Shown one piece after another: positions 26,703 through 35,377 of a stretch of 64,000 nt of DNA. Made by a program: the position numbers and the translations under genes. The DNA is from Mariniphaga sp040772505 (GTDB lineage Bacteria; Bacteroidota; Bacteroidia; Bacteroidales; Prolixibacteraceae). A model generated the notes under the pieces. That model was given only the letters and a program-made list of their open reading frames with translations. It had not been told where the DNA came from and did no database searches. The stretch spans positions 186,001 to 250,000 of the forward strand of contig JAXGYA010000003.1 of NCBI GenBank assembly GCA_040772505.1, given 5' to 3'. The stretch's first letter is position 1, and each line of letters begins with the position of its first letter.

Positions 26703-26858
26703 CTTAATAATCAAAAAGATAAATTAAATAGTAGAACAACGGGAATTTCGGATGGTTTTATTTGTTTTCGGGTGATTTTTTGAAAAAATAAGTATAAATT
26801 AGCACACCAAAAATTAGCAAAGATTTCTTTTTTCTAAAATTATAAAAATTCATTATTT

Positions 26859-29564
26859 ATGGCAAAACATGTTTATACTTTTGGAGCCGGGAAAGCTGAA
26901 GGTAAAGCTGATATGAAAAATTTGCTGGGCGGCAAAGGTGCCAACCTTGCAGAAATGAATCTCATCGGAGTACCGGTTCCTCCGGGATTTACCATTACCA
27001 CCGAAGTGTGCACCATGTACAACGAAATTGGCAGGGAAAAAACATTTGAATTGATCAGACCCGAAGTTGAAGCAGCAGTTGCATTGGTTGAAGAGCTCAC
27101 CGGAACCGGTTTTGGCGATAAAGAGAATCCCTGTTTACTTTCTGTTCGCTCGGGAGCGCGTGCTTCCATGCCGGGCATGATGGACACAGTTCTGAATCTC
27201 GGAATGAATGACGTGACTGTTGAAAGTCTTTCGAGAAAGAGCGGAAATCCCCGTTTTGCATGGGATTCATACCGGCGTTTTATTCAGATGTATGGCGATG
27301 TTGTGATGGGCATGAAGCCCAATAGCAAAGAGGAGCATGACCCATTCGAGGAGATTATTGATGAGTTGAAGCAGGAAAAAGGTGTTGAACTTGACACCGA
27401 CCTCACTGCCGAAGATCTTCAGGAAATGGTTAGCAGATTTAAAGCGGCTATTAGAAAAACAACCGGACAGGATTTTCCAACCAATCCTTGGGATCAGCTC
27501 TGGGGCTCAATTTCCGCTGTTTTCAAAAGCTGGAACAATCCGCGTGCAACCTATTACCGCCGCATTGAGCAAATTCCGGATGACTGGGGAACAGCAGTGA
27601 ATGTTCAGGCTATGGTTTTCGGAAACATGGGTCAGAGTTCAGCCACAGGAGTTGCTTTTACCCGCGATGCTGCAACCGGTGAAGATGTTTTTAACGGTGA
27701 ATACCTGTTTAACGCACAAGGCGAAGACGTGGTTGCCGGAATCCGCACACCACTGGAAATTACCCTTTCCGGTTCAAGAAGATGGGCTAAGCTTCAGGGA
27801 GTGAGTGAAGAAGAACGCGCTTCAAAATTTCCTTCACTGGAAGAGGCTATGCCGGAAATATACAAACAGTTGGATGATACCCAGCAAAAACTGGAAGACC
27901 ATTATAAAGATATGCAGGATGTAGAGTTCACAATTCAGGAAGGTAAATTGTGGATGCTGCAAACCCGAAACGGGAAGCGCACCGGCGCTGCAATGGTGAA
28001 AATAGCCGTTGACCTGATGGAGCAGGGTGTTATTGATGAAAAAACTGCATTGAACCGCATTGATGCAAACAAGCTGGACGAACTGCTACATCCGGTTTTT
28101 GATGCTTCTGCTTTGAAAAGTGCAGAAGAAATTGCACACGGACTACCAGCTTCTCCCGGCGCTGCAACAGGGCAGGTTGTCTTTTTTGCCGATGAAGCGG
28201 CTAAATATCCCAAATCCATTTTGGTGCGCGTGGAAACCTCTCCCGAAGACCTTGAAGGAATGCATATTGCAAAAGGAATTCTCACTGCACGCGGTGGAAT
28301 GACCTCTCATGCAGCCGTTGTAGCAAGGGGAATGGGCAAATGTTGCGTTTCCGGTGCCGGTGCTGTGAAGATAAACTACAGAGCGCGCGTGATGAATGTT
28401 GACGGGAAAGAGATTAAAGAGGGCGACTGGATTTCATTGGATGGTTCTACCGGAAAAGTCTATGAAGGAAAAATTTTAACCAAAGACCCGGAAATGAGCG
28501 GTGACTTTGCAAAAATCATGGACCTTGCCGAAAAATATACCCGGATGAGTGTGCGAACAAATGCCGACTCTCCCAATGATGCAACTATTGCACGCCAGTT
28601 TGGGGCAAAGGGTATCGGACTTTGCCGCACGGAACACATGTTCTTTGAAGGCGAAAGGATAAAAGCCATGCGCGAAATGATTCTTTCAACAACCGAAAAG
28701 GGCAGACGTAAAGCTTTGGACAAACTGCTCCCCTATCAAAGAGCAGATTTTGAAGGTATCCTCGAAGCCATGCAGGGCTATGGGGTAACCATCCGCCTGC
28801 TTGACCCTCCACTCCATGAGTTTGTTCCGCACGAAGAAGCCAACCAGAAGGATATGGCTGATGAGATGGGAATTTCATTGGATGAAGTGAAGGCTTTGGT
28901 GGAGAGTCTCCATGAATTCAACCCTATGTTAGGGCATCGTGGTTGCCGATTGGGAAATACTTATCCTGAAATTACGGAAATGCAGGCAAGAGCAATCATT
29001 GAAGCTGCCGTAAACCTGAAACAAAGAGGCGTTAAAACCTATCCTGAAATCATGGTTCCGCTTATCGGAAACGTGAAGGAATATAAACTCCAGGCAGATA
29101 TTATTCACGAAACTGCCAGGAAAGTGTTTGAAGAAAAGGGAACGAAAATAGACTACCTTGTGGGAACCATGATTGAAGTCCCGCGTGCTACCTTAACTGC
29201 CGACCAGGTTGCCAAAGAAGCACAGTTCTTCTCTTTCGGCACTAATGACCTCACCCAGATGACATTAGGCTTCTCGCGTGATGATGCAGGTAAATTCCTC
29301 GATGTGTATATCGAAAAGGGAATTCTGAAAAATGATCCTTTCCAGATTTTGGATCAGGAGGGCGTTGGGCAGCTAGTTAAAATGGGAGTTGACAAAGGGC
29401 GTTCAGTTGATCCTGAACTGAAAATCGGAATTTGCGGGGAGCATGGCGGCGAACCATCTTCAGTGATGTTTTGTGACAGTGTGGGAATGGATTACGTGAG
29501 CTGCTCACCTTTCCGCGTTCCCATTGCACGGGTAGCTGCAGCTCAGGCAAATATCAGAAAGTAA
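26859..29564 (+). CDS. ppdK: pyruvate, phosphate dikinase
   Basis: 901 residues, full length. The N-terminal nucleotide-binding part has LLGGKGANLAEM, SVRSGARASMPGMMDTVLNLG and AQGEDVVAGIRTP. The phosphohistidine domain carries the catalytic His in GGMTSHAAVVARGMG. The C-terminal PEP/pyruvate TIM barrel has FGTNDLTQMTLGFSRDD and ICGEHGGEPSSV. It reversibly converts PEP, AMP and PPi to pyruvate, ATP and Pi, so it can run in glycolysis or gluconeogenesis. Monocistronic, with a long upstream region holding a GTTAACA cluster and a hairpin terminator after it. Confidence 0.97.
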   Translation: MAKHVYTFGAGKAEGKADMKNLLGGKGANLAEMNLIGVPVPPGFTITTEVCTMYNEIGREKTFELIRPEVEAAVALVEELTGTGFGDKENPCLLSVRSGARASMPGMMDTVLNLGMNDVTVESLSRKSGNPRFAWDSYRRFIQMYGDVVMGMKPNSKEEHDPFEEIIDELKQEKGVELDTDLTAEDLQEMVSRFKAAIRKTTGQDFPTNPWDQLWGSISAVFKSWNNPRATYYRRIEQIPDDWGTAVNVQAMVFGNMGQSSATGVAFTRDAATGEDVFNGEYLFNAQGEDVVAGIRTPLEITLSGSRRWAKLQGVSEEERASKFPSLEEAMPEIYKQLDDTQQKLEDHYKDMQDVEFTIQEGKLWMLQTRNGKRTGAAMVKIAVDLMEQGVIDEKTALNRIDANKLDELLHPVFDASALKSAEEIAHGLPASPGAATGQVVFFADEAAKYPKSILVRVETSPEDLEGMHIAKGILTARGGMTSHAAVVARGMGKCCVSGAGAVKINYRARVMNVDGKEIKEGDWISLDGSTGKVYEGKILTKDPEMSGDFAKIMDLAEKYTRMSVRTNADSPNDATIARQFGAKGIGLCRTEHMFFEGERIKAMREMILSTTEKGRRKALDKLLPYQRADFEGILEAMQGYGVTIRLLDPPLHEFVPHEEANQKDMADEMGISLDEVKALVESLHEFNPMLGHRGCRLGNTYPEITEMQARAIIEAAVNLKQRGVKTYPEIMVPLIGNVKEYKLQADIIHETARKVFEEKGTKIDYLVGTMIEVPRATLTADQVAKEAQFFSFGTNDLTQMTLGFSRDDAGKFLDVYIEKGILKNDPFQILDQEGVGQLVKMGVDKGRSVDPELKIGICGEHGGEPSSVMFCDSVGMDYVSCSPFRVPIARVAAAQANIRK

Positions 29565-29584
29565 TATAAACTTTGAGATATTAG

Positions 29585-29617
29585 AAAAGCAGGAACTTTT
29601 TTATTCCCTGCTTTTTT
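29585..29617. terminator. intrinsic terminator between ppdK and the NtrC-type regulator
   Basis: AAAAGCAGG pairs with CCTGCTTTT around a short A/T-rich loop, followed by T's on the plus strand and preceded by A's, so it can work for both convergent genes. Confidence 0.8.
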
Positions 29618-29623
29618 GTTGCT

Positions 29624-30991
29624 TTAGTTTAAAGTGAACTCTTTTTTCTGCAACATTCTGTAAACAGTTGACTTTCCGATTCCAAGCTTTTTTGCCACGA
29701 GCCGTACATTCTGGTTATATTTATTCAAAAAATGCTCTACAATATCCAGACTATACTCTTCGAGTGATTTTTCACTAGCCAAAAGGTTATGCATACTATC
29801 GTCCACACTCATGTTTAAGTGAATTGGCTTGATATAATTGGTATTGGTCATAACACAGGCAAGTTCCATAACTGCTTTAAGCTCTCTGATGTTTCCAGGA
29901 TAATGGTATTTACGAAGGATTTTTTTTGCTTCATCTGTAATATTTTTCGGATTCAGCTTATTTTCCTTACAAAACTCATCTACAAAATATTTGGCTAACA
30001 GGATAATGTCATTCCCCCGTTGCCGCAGAGGAGGCAGCTCAATGGGCAATCCTAACAGTCTGTAATACAAATCCTGCCTGAATTTTCCTGCATTCACCAA
30101 GGCTGGAAGATTTTTATGAGTTGCCGTAATTATCCGTACATCCAGGGGAATCACCTCAGCTCCGCCTAAACGGACCAATTCACGCTCCTGAATTACACGC
30201 AACAGTTTTGCCTGCACATTCAAATCCAAATCAGCAATTTCATCCAAAAAGAGCGTCCCGTGATTGGCTTGCTCAAACTTTCCTAATTTTAAAAAATCGG
30301 CGCCCGTGAAAGCTCCTCTTTCATGCCCGAAGAGTTCACTTTCAACCAATCCTTCAGGAATTGCAGAAACATTTACTGCAATAAAGGACTTGTTACTTCT
30401 CGATGAGTTGTAGTGGATTCCCTGGGCAACCAGCTCTTTGCCGGTTCCTGTTTCGCCATAAATAGATACTGAAATGTTGGTCTGGACTGCCTTGTCCATT
30501 AAATCAAAAACCAAATCAATCTCGCGGCTGTTTCCCTTGATTAATTTCCTGTAATTGTAGTGGTCTTTGATTGCACTTTTCAGGATAATATTTTCCTTTT
30601 TAATCTGATCAGACTCGTAGATGTTCTTAATAATGTAGGTTAATTTCTCACGGGTATCGGGCCCTTTCATAATGTAGTCATAAGCCCCTGCTTTCATCAG
30701 TTCAATGGCAGTGTTAATGTTTTCCTGTGCAGAAATTACAATTACATACACATCGGGCAGCCTTTTCAGGATTTCATTTAATACTTCATGTCCTGTCATG
30801 TCCGGTAAAGTGTAGTCAAGGGTTATAACATCCGGCATGTCGGCAAGGTTGTCAATACAATCTTTTCCATTGTAAAAAACCTTTACTTGATAGTCATTAT
30901 CCAGGAGTTGCTTTTTAATTATTTGTGCATAAAGAACATTGTCTTCAACAACGAAAATCTTGTAGCTTTTCACACGTTTTGACTTTTCCAT
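29624..30991 (-). CDS. sigma-54-dependent response regulator (NtrC family)
   Basis: Start set at the ATG giving MEKSKRVKSYKIFVVEDN; an extra 17-codon upstream extension is unlikely. 455 residues: receiver domain (VVEDN acidic pair, phospho-Asp in DVITLDYTLPD), AAA+ domain with GETGTGKELVAQGI (Walker A), GAFTGA (sigma-54 contact loop), LFLDEIADL (Walker B), RQDLYYRL, then a Fis-type helix-turn-helix (VRLVAKKLGIGKSTVYRML). It activates sigma-54 promoters after phosphorylation. No histidine kinase is adjacent, so it is an orphan; targets unknown. Confidence 0.95.
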   Translation of the reverse strand: MEKSKRVKSYKIFVVEDNVLYAQIIKKQLLDNDYQVKVFYNGKDCIDNLADMPDVITLDYTLPDMTGHEVLNEILKRLPDVYVIVISAQENINTAIELMKAGAYDYIMKGPDTREKLTYIIKNIYESDQIKKENIILKSAIKDHYNYRKLIKGNSREIDLVFDLMDKAVQTNISVSIYGETGTGKELVAQGIHYNSSRSNKSFIAVNVSAIPEGLVESELFGHERGAFTGADFLKLGKFEQANHGTLFLDEIADLDLNVQAKLLRVIQERELVRLGGAEVIPLDVRIITATHKNLPALVNAGKFRQDLYYRLLGLPIELPPLRQRGNDIILLAKYFVDEFCKENKLNPKNITDEAKKILRKYHYPGNIRELKAVMELACVMTNTNYIKPIHLNMSVDDSMHNLLASEKSLEEYSLDIVEHFLNKYNQNVRLVAKKLGIGKSTVYRMLQKKEFTLN

Positions 30992-31299
30992 AATTAAATA
31001 ATAAATTTTAGCGTACGTCCATTTACGCAAAATCTGTCCCAATTTAGGAATATTTTTTGAATTTTTTCCCTTTTTGAAACAAAATTCAGAAAGAATAGTT
31101 CAAAACAGTTAAAAATTGTGAAATTTCAATTTTGTTTATGCTCAATTTACAGATGAAAATTACTAGGAAACAATGTGTTTTTTGTTATAATTCTTTATTA
31201 ACACGGAAAATTTTGGCATGTTTAGTCCCTGAGTAATTATTTTTATGAAATAAATCCCGGTAAGGGAAAATTGAAAACCACTTAAAAAAATTGAAGTAA
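30992..31299. other. 308-base intergenic region
   Basis: Shared by two divergent genes (the regulator on the left, the flavoprotein on the right). A/T-rich with no credible gene, hairpin or clean sigma-70-type promoter. A TTGGCATG at 31213-31220 resembles half of a sigma-54 site but lacks the matching GC element. Confidence 0.6.
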
Positions 31300-32055
31300 A
31301 TGAAATACAGAGCATTTCACAAAATGTCGTATGGGTTATATATCGTCGCCACACGGCACAATGATAAGAATGCCGGATATATTGGCAACACAGTTTTTCA
31401 GGTAACATCCGATCCGGCACAAATTGCAATCAGTTGTCATAAGAAAAACTCTTCGGTTGAAAAAATACTTGAGAGCATGATTTTTTCCGTTTCCGTTTTA
31501 GGTATAAATGCAAGCACCTCGCTCATTGGTGAGTTTGGGTTTATGTCGGGGAGTGATGTCAACAAATTCAAAAATCTTAAAACCATAACTTCGCAAACCG
31601 GCGCTCCCATCGTGCTGGATTCGGCAATTGCCTGGTTCGACTGTAAAGTGGTATCAACACTGGATGTCGGTTCACATTTTCTGATTATCGGCGAAGTGCT
31701 GGACAGTGATGTAATTTCAGATCAAGAACCACTGACCTACGCTTTTTACCGTGAGAAATATAAAATGCTTTCACCTAAAAACTCGCCGACCTATATTGAA
31801 AAAGAGCGGCTGGAACAGGAAAAACCGGCAAGTGAACAGAAAAGTTCAAAAGCAACAGATGATACAAAAGTAGAAGAAAGAGCTGAAAAAAATATGGACA
31901 TTTACACCTGCTCAATTTGCGGATACCAATACGACCCGGAAGAGGGAGAACCGGGTTCCGGGATTCCGCCGGGAATACCATTTGCAGATTTGCCCGATGA
32001 CTATAAATGCCCTGTATGCAATGCAGGCAAAGAGTATTTTAAACGAAATTACTGA
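31300..32055 (+). CDS. flavin reductase-rubredoxin fusion (Hrb-like)
   Basis: 251 residues. Residues 1-155 form an FMN-binding flavin reductase domain (MSYGLYIVATRHNDKNAGYIGNTVFQV, ISCHKKNSS, WFDCKVV, HFLIIGEVLDSD). A charged linker (160-199) joins a rubredoxin domain with C204-x2-C207 and C237-x2-C240 (YTCSICGYQYDPEEGEPG, YKCPVCNAG). This is the layout of high-molecular-weight rubredoxin (Hrb), which passes electrons from NADH to diiron/flavodiiron proteins to remove O2 or NO under anaerobic conditions. No flavodiiron partner is in the window. It diverges from the sigma-54 regulator gene. Confidence 0.92.
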   Translation: MKYRAFHKMSYGLYIVATRHNDKNAGYIGNTVFQVTSDPAQIAISCHKKNSSVEKILESMIFSVSVLGINASTSLIGEFGFMSGSDVNKFKNLKTITSQTGAPIVLDSAIAWFDCKVVSTLDVGSHFLIIGEVLDSDVISDQEPLTYAFYREKYKMLSPKNSPTYIEKERLEQEKPASEQKSSKATDDTKVEERAEKNMDIYTCSICGYQYDPEEGEPGSGIPPGIPFADLPDDYKCPVCNAGKEYFKRNY

Positions 32056-32148
32056 TTCTTATGTATTTTATTTTTATACTTTTACAAATCTCTCAAAATA
32101 GGCTTTATGACATTTATCATCACTGAAACAACTCAAACTTTAAAGGCA

Positions 32149-33270
32149 ATGAAACAATTTTTTATTCTTTTTTACCTGATATTTTTCTTCTTTCCGCACT
32201 TGTCGCTGAAAGCAGCCTCTCCGGAGAAATTCTATGTAGGAACCTTCACATCAGGGGGAGCTGAAGGAATTTATCTTTGCAGTTTCAACAGTGAGACAGG
32301 TGAAATCTCACTGTTAAAAACCTTTGCCGGCATTGAAAATCCCTCGTTTTTGAAAATTTCACCCGATAGGAAAAAACTGTATGCCGTAACCCGCCTGCAA
32401 AAAAATTCCGGAAAACCGGAGGGATATGTGAATGCTTACGCCATTCTTCAGGACGGGGAACTGCAGTTGTTAAATAGTCAATCGTCCAACGGTTCCGACC
32501 CCTGCTATGTTGATGTTTCAGCCGATGGCAAATTTGTTGCGGTCGCCAATTATGGCAGCGGCTCAACTTCACTATACCGCACAAACGAAGATGGCAGCCT
32601 GAATCCAGCAAGCTCCGTTATCGTTAATAAAGGTTCGGGACCAAATCTTTCAAGGCAAAAATCGCCTCATGCCCACTCCATCCGGTTTTCACCCGATGGG
32701 AAACAGCTTTTCAGCGCCGACCTCGGCACAGACAAACTCAATATATTCAATCTGAAAAGAGGAAAACTTCAGCCGGCAAAGCAACAGTTTGTTTCTCTTC
32801 CACCTGGCTCTGGACCGAGGCATTTTGACTATCACCCCGGGTCTTCAATAATTTATGTTGTTAATGAGCTGATTTCCACAGTTAGTGTTTTGCAGAAAAA
32901 AGGAAAGAACCTTGAGGTTATTCAAACGGTTTCCACAACACCGAAATATTTCACTGGCACAACTTATTGTGCTGAAGTGCGTGTGTCAAACGACGGTAGG
33001 TACGTTTATGCCTCAAACAGGGGACACAATTCCATTTCAGTTCTAAATGTCGATCCGGTTTCGCATAAACTGAACCTGCTGACAACGGTATCTACCGAAG
33101 GAGAATGGCCAAGGCATTTCACATTGAGTCCCGACGGAAAATTCTTATTGGTAGCAAACCAGAACAGTGGAAATATTGTGGTTTTTAAGATAAACGAAAA
33201 AAGCGGCGTTCCTGAACTGACCGGTTTTGAGCTCAAGTTGCCGGCTCCTGTCTGTCTTGAATTTTTATAA
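32149..33270 (+). CDS. exported lactonase-family seven-bladed propeller (Pgl-like)
   Basis: Start at the ATG at 32149, which gives a clear signal peptide (MKQFFILFYLIFFFFPHLSLKA); the earlier in-frame ATG would not. 373 residues with repeated beta-propeller units (FLKISPDRKKLYAVT, YVDVSADGKFVAVANYGSG, HSIRFSPDGKQLFSADLG, RHFTLSPDGKFLLVANQNSG) typical of the YbhE/6-phosphogluconolactonase family. In Bacteroidota these are usually exported, so the true substrate may be an extracellular lactone and not 6-phosphogluconolactone. Stop lies 7 bases from the folE stop (convergent). Confidence 0.9.
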   Translation: MKQFFILFYLIFFFFPHLSLKAASPEKFYVGTFTSGGAEGIYLCSFNSETGEISLLKTFAGIENPSFLKISPDRKKLYAVTRLQKNSGKPEGYVNAYAILQDGELQLLNSQSSNGSDPCYVDVSADGKFVAVANYGSGSTSLYRTNEDGSLNPASSVIVNKGSGPNLSRQKSPHAHSIRFSPDGKQLFSADLGTDKLNIFNLKRGKLQPAKQQFVSLPPGSGPRHFDYHPGSSIIYVVNELISTVSVLQKKGKNLEVIQTVSTTPKYFTGTTYCAEVRVSNDGRYVYASNRGHNSISVLNVDPVSHKLNLLTTVSTEGEWPRHFTLSPDGKFLLVANQNSGNIVVFKINEKSGVPELTGFELKLPAPVCLEFL

Positions 33271-33277
33271 CTTCTGC

Positions 33278-33892
33278 CTAACTAAATCTTGTGCTGATCA
33301 GTTTAATAAATTCTGAACGAGTTGCATCTTTCTGAAATGCGCCGGTGAAATCAGAAGTTGTGGTTATAGAGTGCTGTTTCTGGATTCCGCGCATCTGCAT
33401 GCATAAATGATGCGCTTCAATAACAACTGCAACACCCAAAGGATTTAAAGTGCTCTGAATACATTCCTTTATCTGGGTGGTGAGTCTTTCCTGAACCTGC
33501 AGACGACGTGCAAAAACATCAACAACGCGTGCAATTTTACTCAATCCGGTAATTGTTCCGTTAGGAATGTATGCCACATGCGCCTTACCATAAAACGGCA
33601 GGATATGATGCTCACATAACGAATAAATTTCAATATCCTTCACAATAACCATCTGCCGGTAATCCTCCTTAAACATTGCGGATTTTAAAATCTCAACCGG
33701 GTCGTTTCTGTATCCCTGCAATAAAAACTGCATCGCTTTGGCAGCGCGCTCAGGTGTTTTATCCAAACCTTCTCTGGTAACATCCTCACCCAAAGCACTT
33801 ATCATTCTTGAATAGAAATTTGATAGCAGGTCGGTAACCTCCTCATCATAAAAATCTATGCGCTCATATACATTTGAATTTTCCAATTCCAT
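33278..33892 (-). CDS. folE: GTP cyclohydrolase I
   Basis: 204 residues from the ATG at 33892 (MELENSNVYERIDFYDEE). Marks: LDKTPERAAKAM, SLCEHHILPFYGKAHVAYIPNG (zinc Cys and His), SKIARVVDVFARRLQVQERLTTQI, and HLCMQMRGIQ (second zinc Cys). It converts GTP to dihydroneopterin triphosphate, the first step of folate and tetrahydrobiopterin synthesis. Stand-alone gene. Confidence 0.97.
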   Translation of the reverse strand: MELENSNVYERIDFYDEEVTDLLSNFYSRMISALGEDVTREGLDKTPERAAKAMQFLLQGYRNDPVEILKSAMFKEDYRQMVIVKDIEIYSLCEHHILPFYGKAHVAYIPNGTITGLSKIARVVDVFARRLQVQERLTTQIKECIQSTLNPLGVAVVIEAHHLCMQMRGIQKQHSITTTSDFTGAFQKDATRSEFIKLISTRFS

Positions 33893-34042
33893 TTCACTCT
33901 TTTTTATTAATCTATACAAAGATTGTCCTTTTTTCAGAAAGACAACTCTTTAACTCTTCTAAAAATCGGTTTGAAAAAAAACTTAAGGAAAACTTTCCCT
34001 TCATCCAAACAGGAACCATAACTTAGAAACAGGGTGATTTGT

Positions 34043-35314
34043 TCATTTGCAATGATAGTCAATGGTACGCTTAATCGCTTTTGTGCAGACCGGGCAAAAT
34101 TTTCCGGCATTGTTGCTTTTCATGCGGCAATCCATAAAAGGGCTGTAAATTCCTTTTTCAAGATATCCGCCTCCTTCAAAAACACCGGTTGTGTTTTTGA
34201 ATTCGTCTTTACGCGGAGTGGGGACAGGTGTCTGTTTCTTCAGCATATTTTCCCATTTTTTTCCAAAATCGACAAGTGTGGTAATGTTGGGCTCCCAGGG
34301 CTCAACATCCAGATTGTAAAAATCCTGGTAGGCAACCGATGATGTATAATATTCATCTGCCAGCCCGGCAAATCCATGCCCAAACTCGTGGACAAAAACC
34401 TCTTTGGTTAAATAATTATCGGATGTGCAAACACTCAGAAAGTTATAAAACCCTCCACCCCCGTATTTGTCGGAATTCACCAGAACATAAATGTGATCGT
34501 ATGGTACGGAAGCAGCTGCATCATAGACAGTTCGCATGTCGCTTGTTGTGAGATAGCGGTCGGTATCAAAGGTGTAGAAAGTGGAATTGAAAATTGTGTT
34601 TTTGTAAATTCCCTCTCCGGGAATATCGGTTCCCGACTCAACAGACGGAGTTAAAACTGCTGTTACATTAAACTTGTCTTTCTCCGACTTAAATGGCTCC
34701 TCATCAAACAGATAGTTTGTAACCCGGCGGGCATCGGCAAGAAATTTCTCCATTCCGTTTTGAGCATAACCTTCGGCAAGAATGACCAGATCCACCTTTT
34801 CGGAGGGTTTTCCGTTTTGAAGGATATTTACCGATTCATAGGGCGCCGTAGTTTCTTTCAGAATAAAGTAGTCTTTCGGATCAATTTCTGTTTCAAAAAC
34901 CGTTTTGAAATCGCCTTCCCATTCCCGGGCATCAATGCTGAGCATTACTTTTTCGCGCGGAAAAGGAAAAATCACTGCCTGGTAAAATGTTTTGCTGACT
35001 TTTTCTGCTTCAGCCGTACTCTGCCACTCCTGAAACAGATTGCAAAATCCCTTTGAATACAGCAACTTTCCCGTTGCAAAGTCATTGACCCTAAAACGAT
35101 ACGTTCCATAGTCAAAAGGGTCTGTGAGGTTTTTGAGTGAACCTGCCCAATAGGGCTCCTGCTTCATTTGCTGCGGAAACACAGTTGTTTCTTCAACATT
35201 TCCACCTAATAAAAAATCGAACCGAAGGGATTTTTCAATGAAATATTTAAAAAAATCCTGTTGCCCGTCTGAAAGCAAAGGCACAAAAAGTAAAATTATC
35301 AGCAGTTTGCGCAT
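34043..35314 (-). CDS. exported M64 (IgA-type) metallopeptidase
   Basis: Start at the ATG giving MRKLLIILLFVPLLSDGQQ, a signal peptide; six further upstream codons are less likely. 423 residues. The zinc motif HEFGHGFAGLADEYY (HExxHxxGxxxEY) is diagnostic of peptidase family M64. Conserved blocks LVILAEGYAQNGMEKFLADARRV and DHIYVLVNSDKYGGGGFYN precede it. The C-terminus has CRMKSNNAGKFCPVCTKAI. Secreted or periplasmic peptidases of this type occur widely in Bacteroidota; the IgA-cleaving activity of the founder should not be assumed. Confidence 0.93.
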   Translation of the reverse strand: MRKLLIILLFVPLLSDGQQDFFKYFIEKSLRFDFLLGGNVEETTVFPQQMKQEPYWAGSLKNLTDPFDYGTYRFRVNDFATGKLLYSKGFCNLFQEWQSTAEAEKVSKTFYQAVIFPFPREKVMLSIDAREWEGDFKTVFETEIDPKDYFILKETTAPYESVNILQNGKPSEKVDLVILAEGYAQNGMEKFLADARRVTNYLFDEEPFKSEKDKFNVTAVLTPSVESGTDIPGEGIYKNTIFNSTFYTFDTDRYLTTSDMRTVYDAAASVPYDHIYVLVNSDKYGGGGFYNFLSVCTSDNYLTKEVFVHEFGHGFAGLADEYYTSSVAYQDFYNLDVEPWEPNITTLVDFGKKWENMLKKQTPVPTPRKDEFKNTTGVFEGGGYLEKGIYSPFMDCRMKSNNAGKFCPVCTKAIKRTIDYHCK

Positions 35315-35377
35315 GTTTCTGTTTTTAAACAAAAGTTAAAATTAAAACAAATCTTTCAATAAAGGTCATTTCATAAA

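Larger units (their letters stand above)
26275..26858. other. 584-base intergenic region between recJ and ppdK
   Basis: No protein-coding gene of credible length. It holds, left to right: the recJ promoter candidate, two GGCAAATTGT direct repeats, a compound hairpin followed by a leader-like block and a 13-codon ORF (26613-26654, MKKSPLNQMKLQT), then a cluster of GTTAACA palindromes before ppdK. Most of it is strongly A/T-rich. Confidence 0.8.

Noticed and set aside
31213..31230. TTGGCATG as a sigma-54 promoter ahead of the flavoprotein gene
   Set aside because: The GC of the -12 element is missing at the required 10-base distance from GG.
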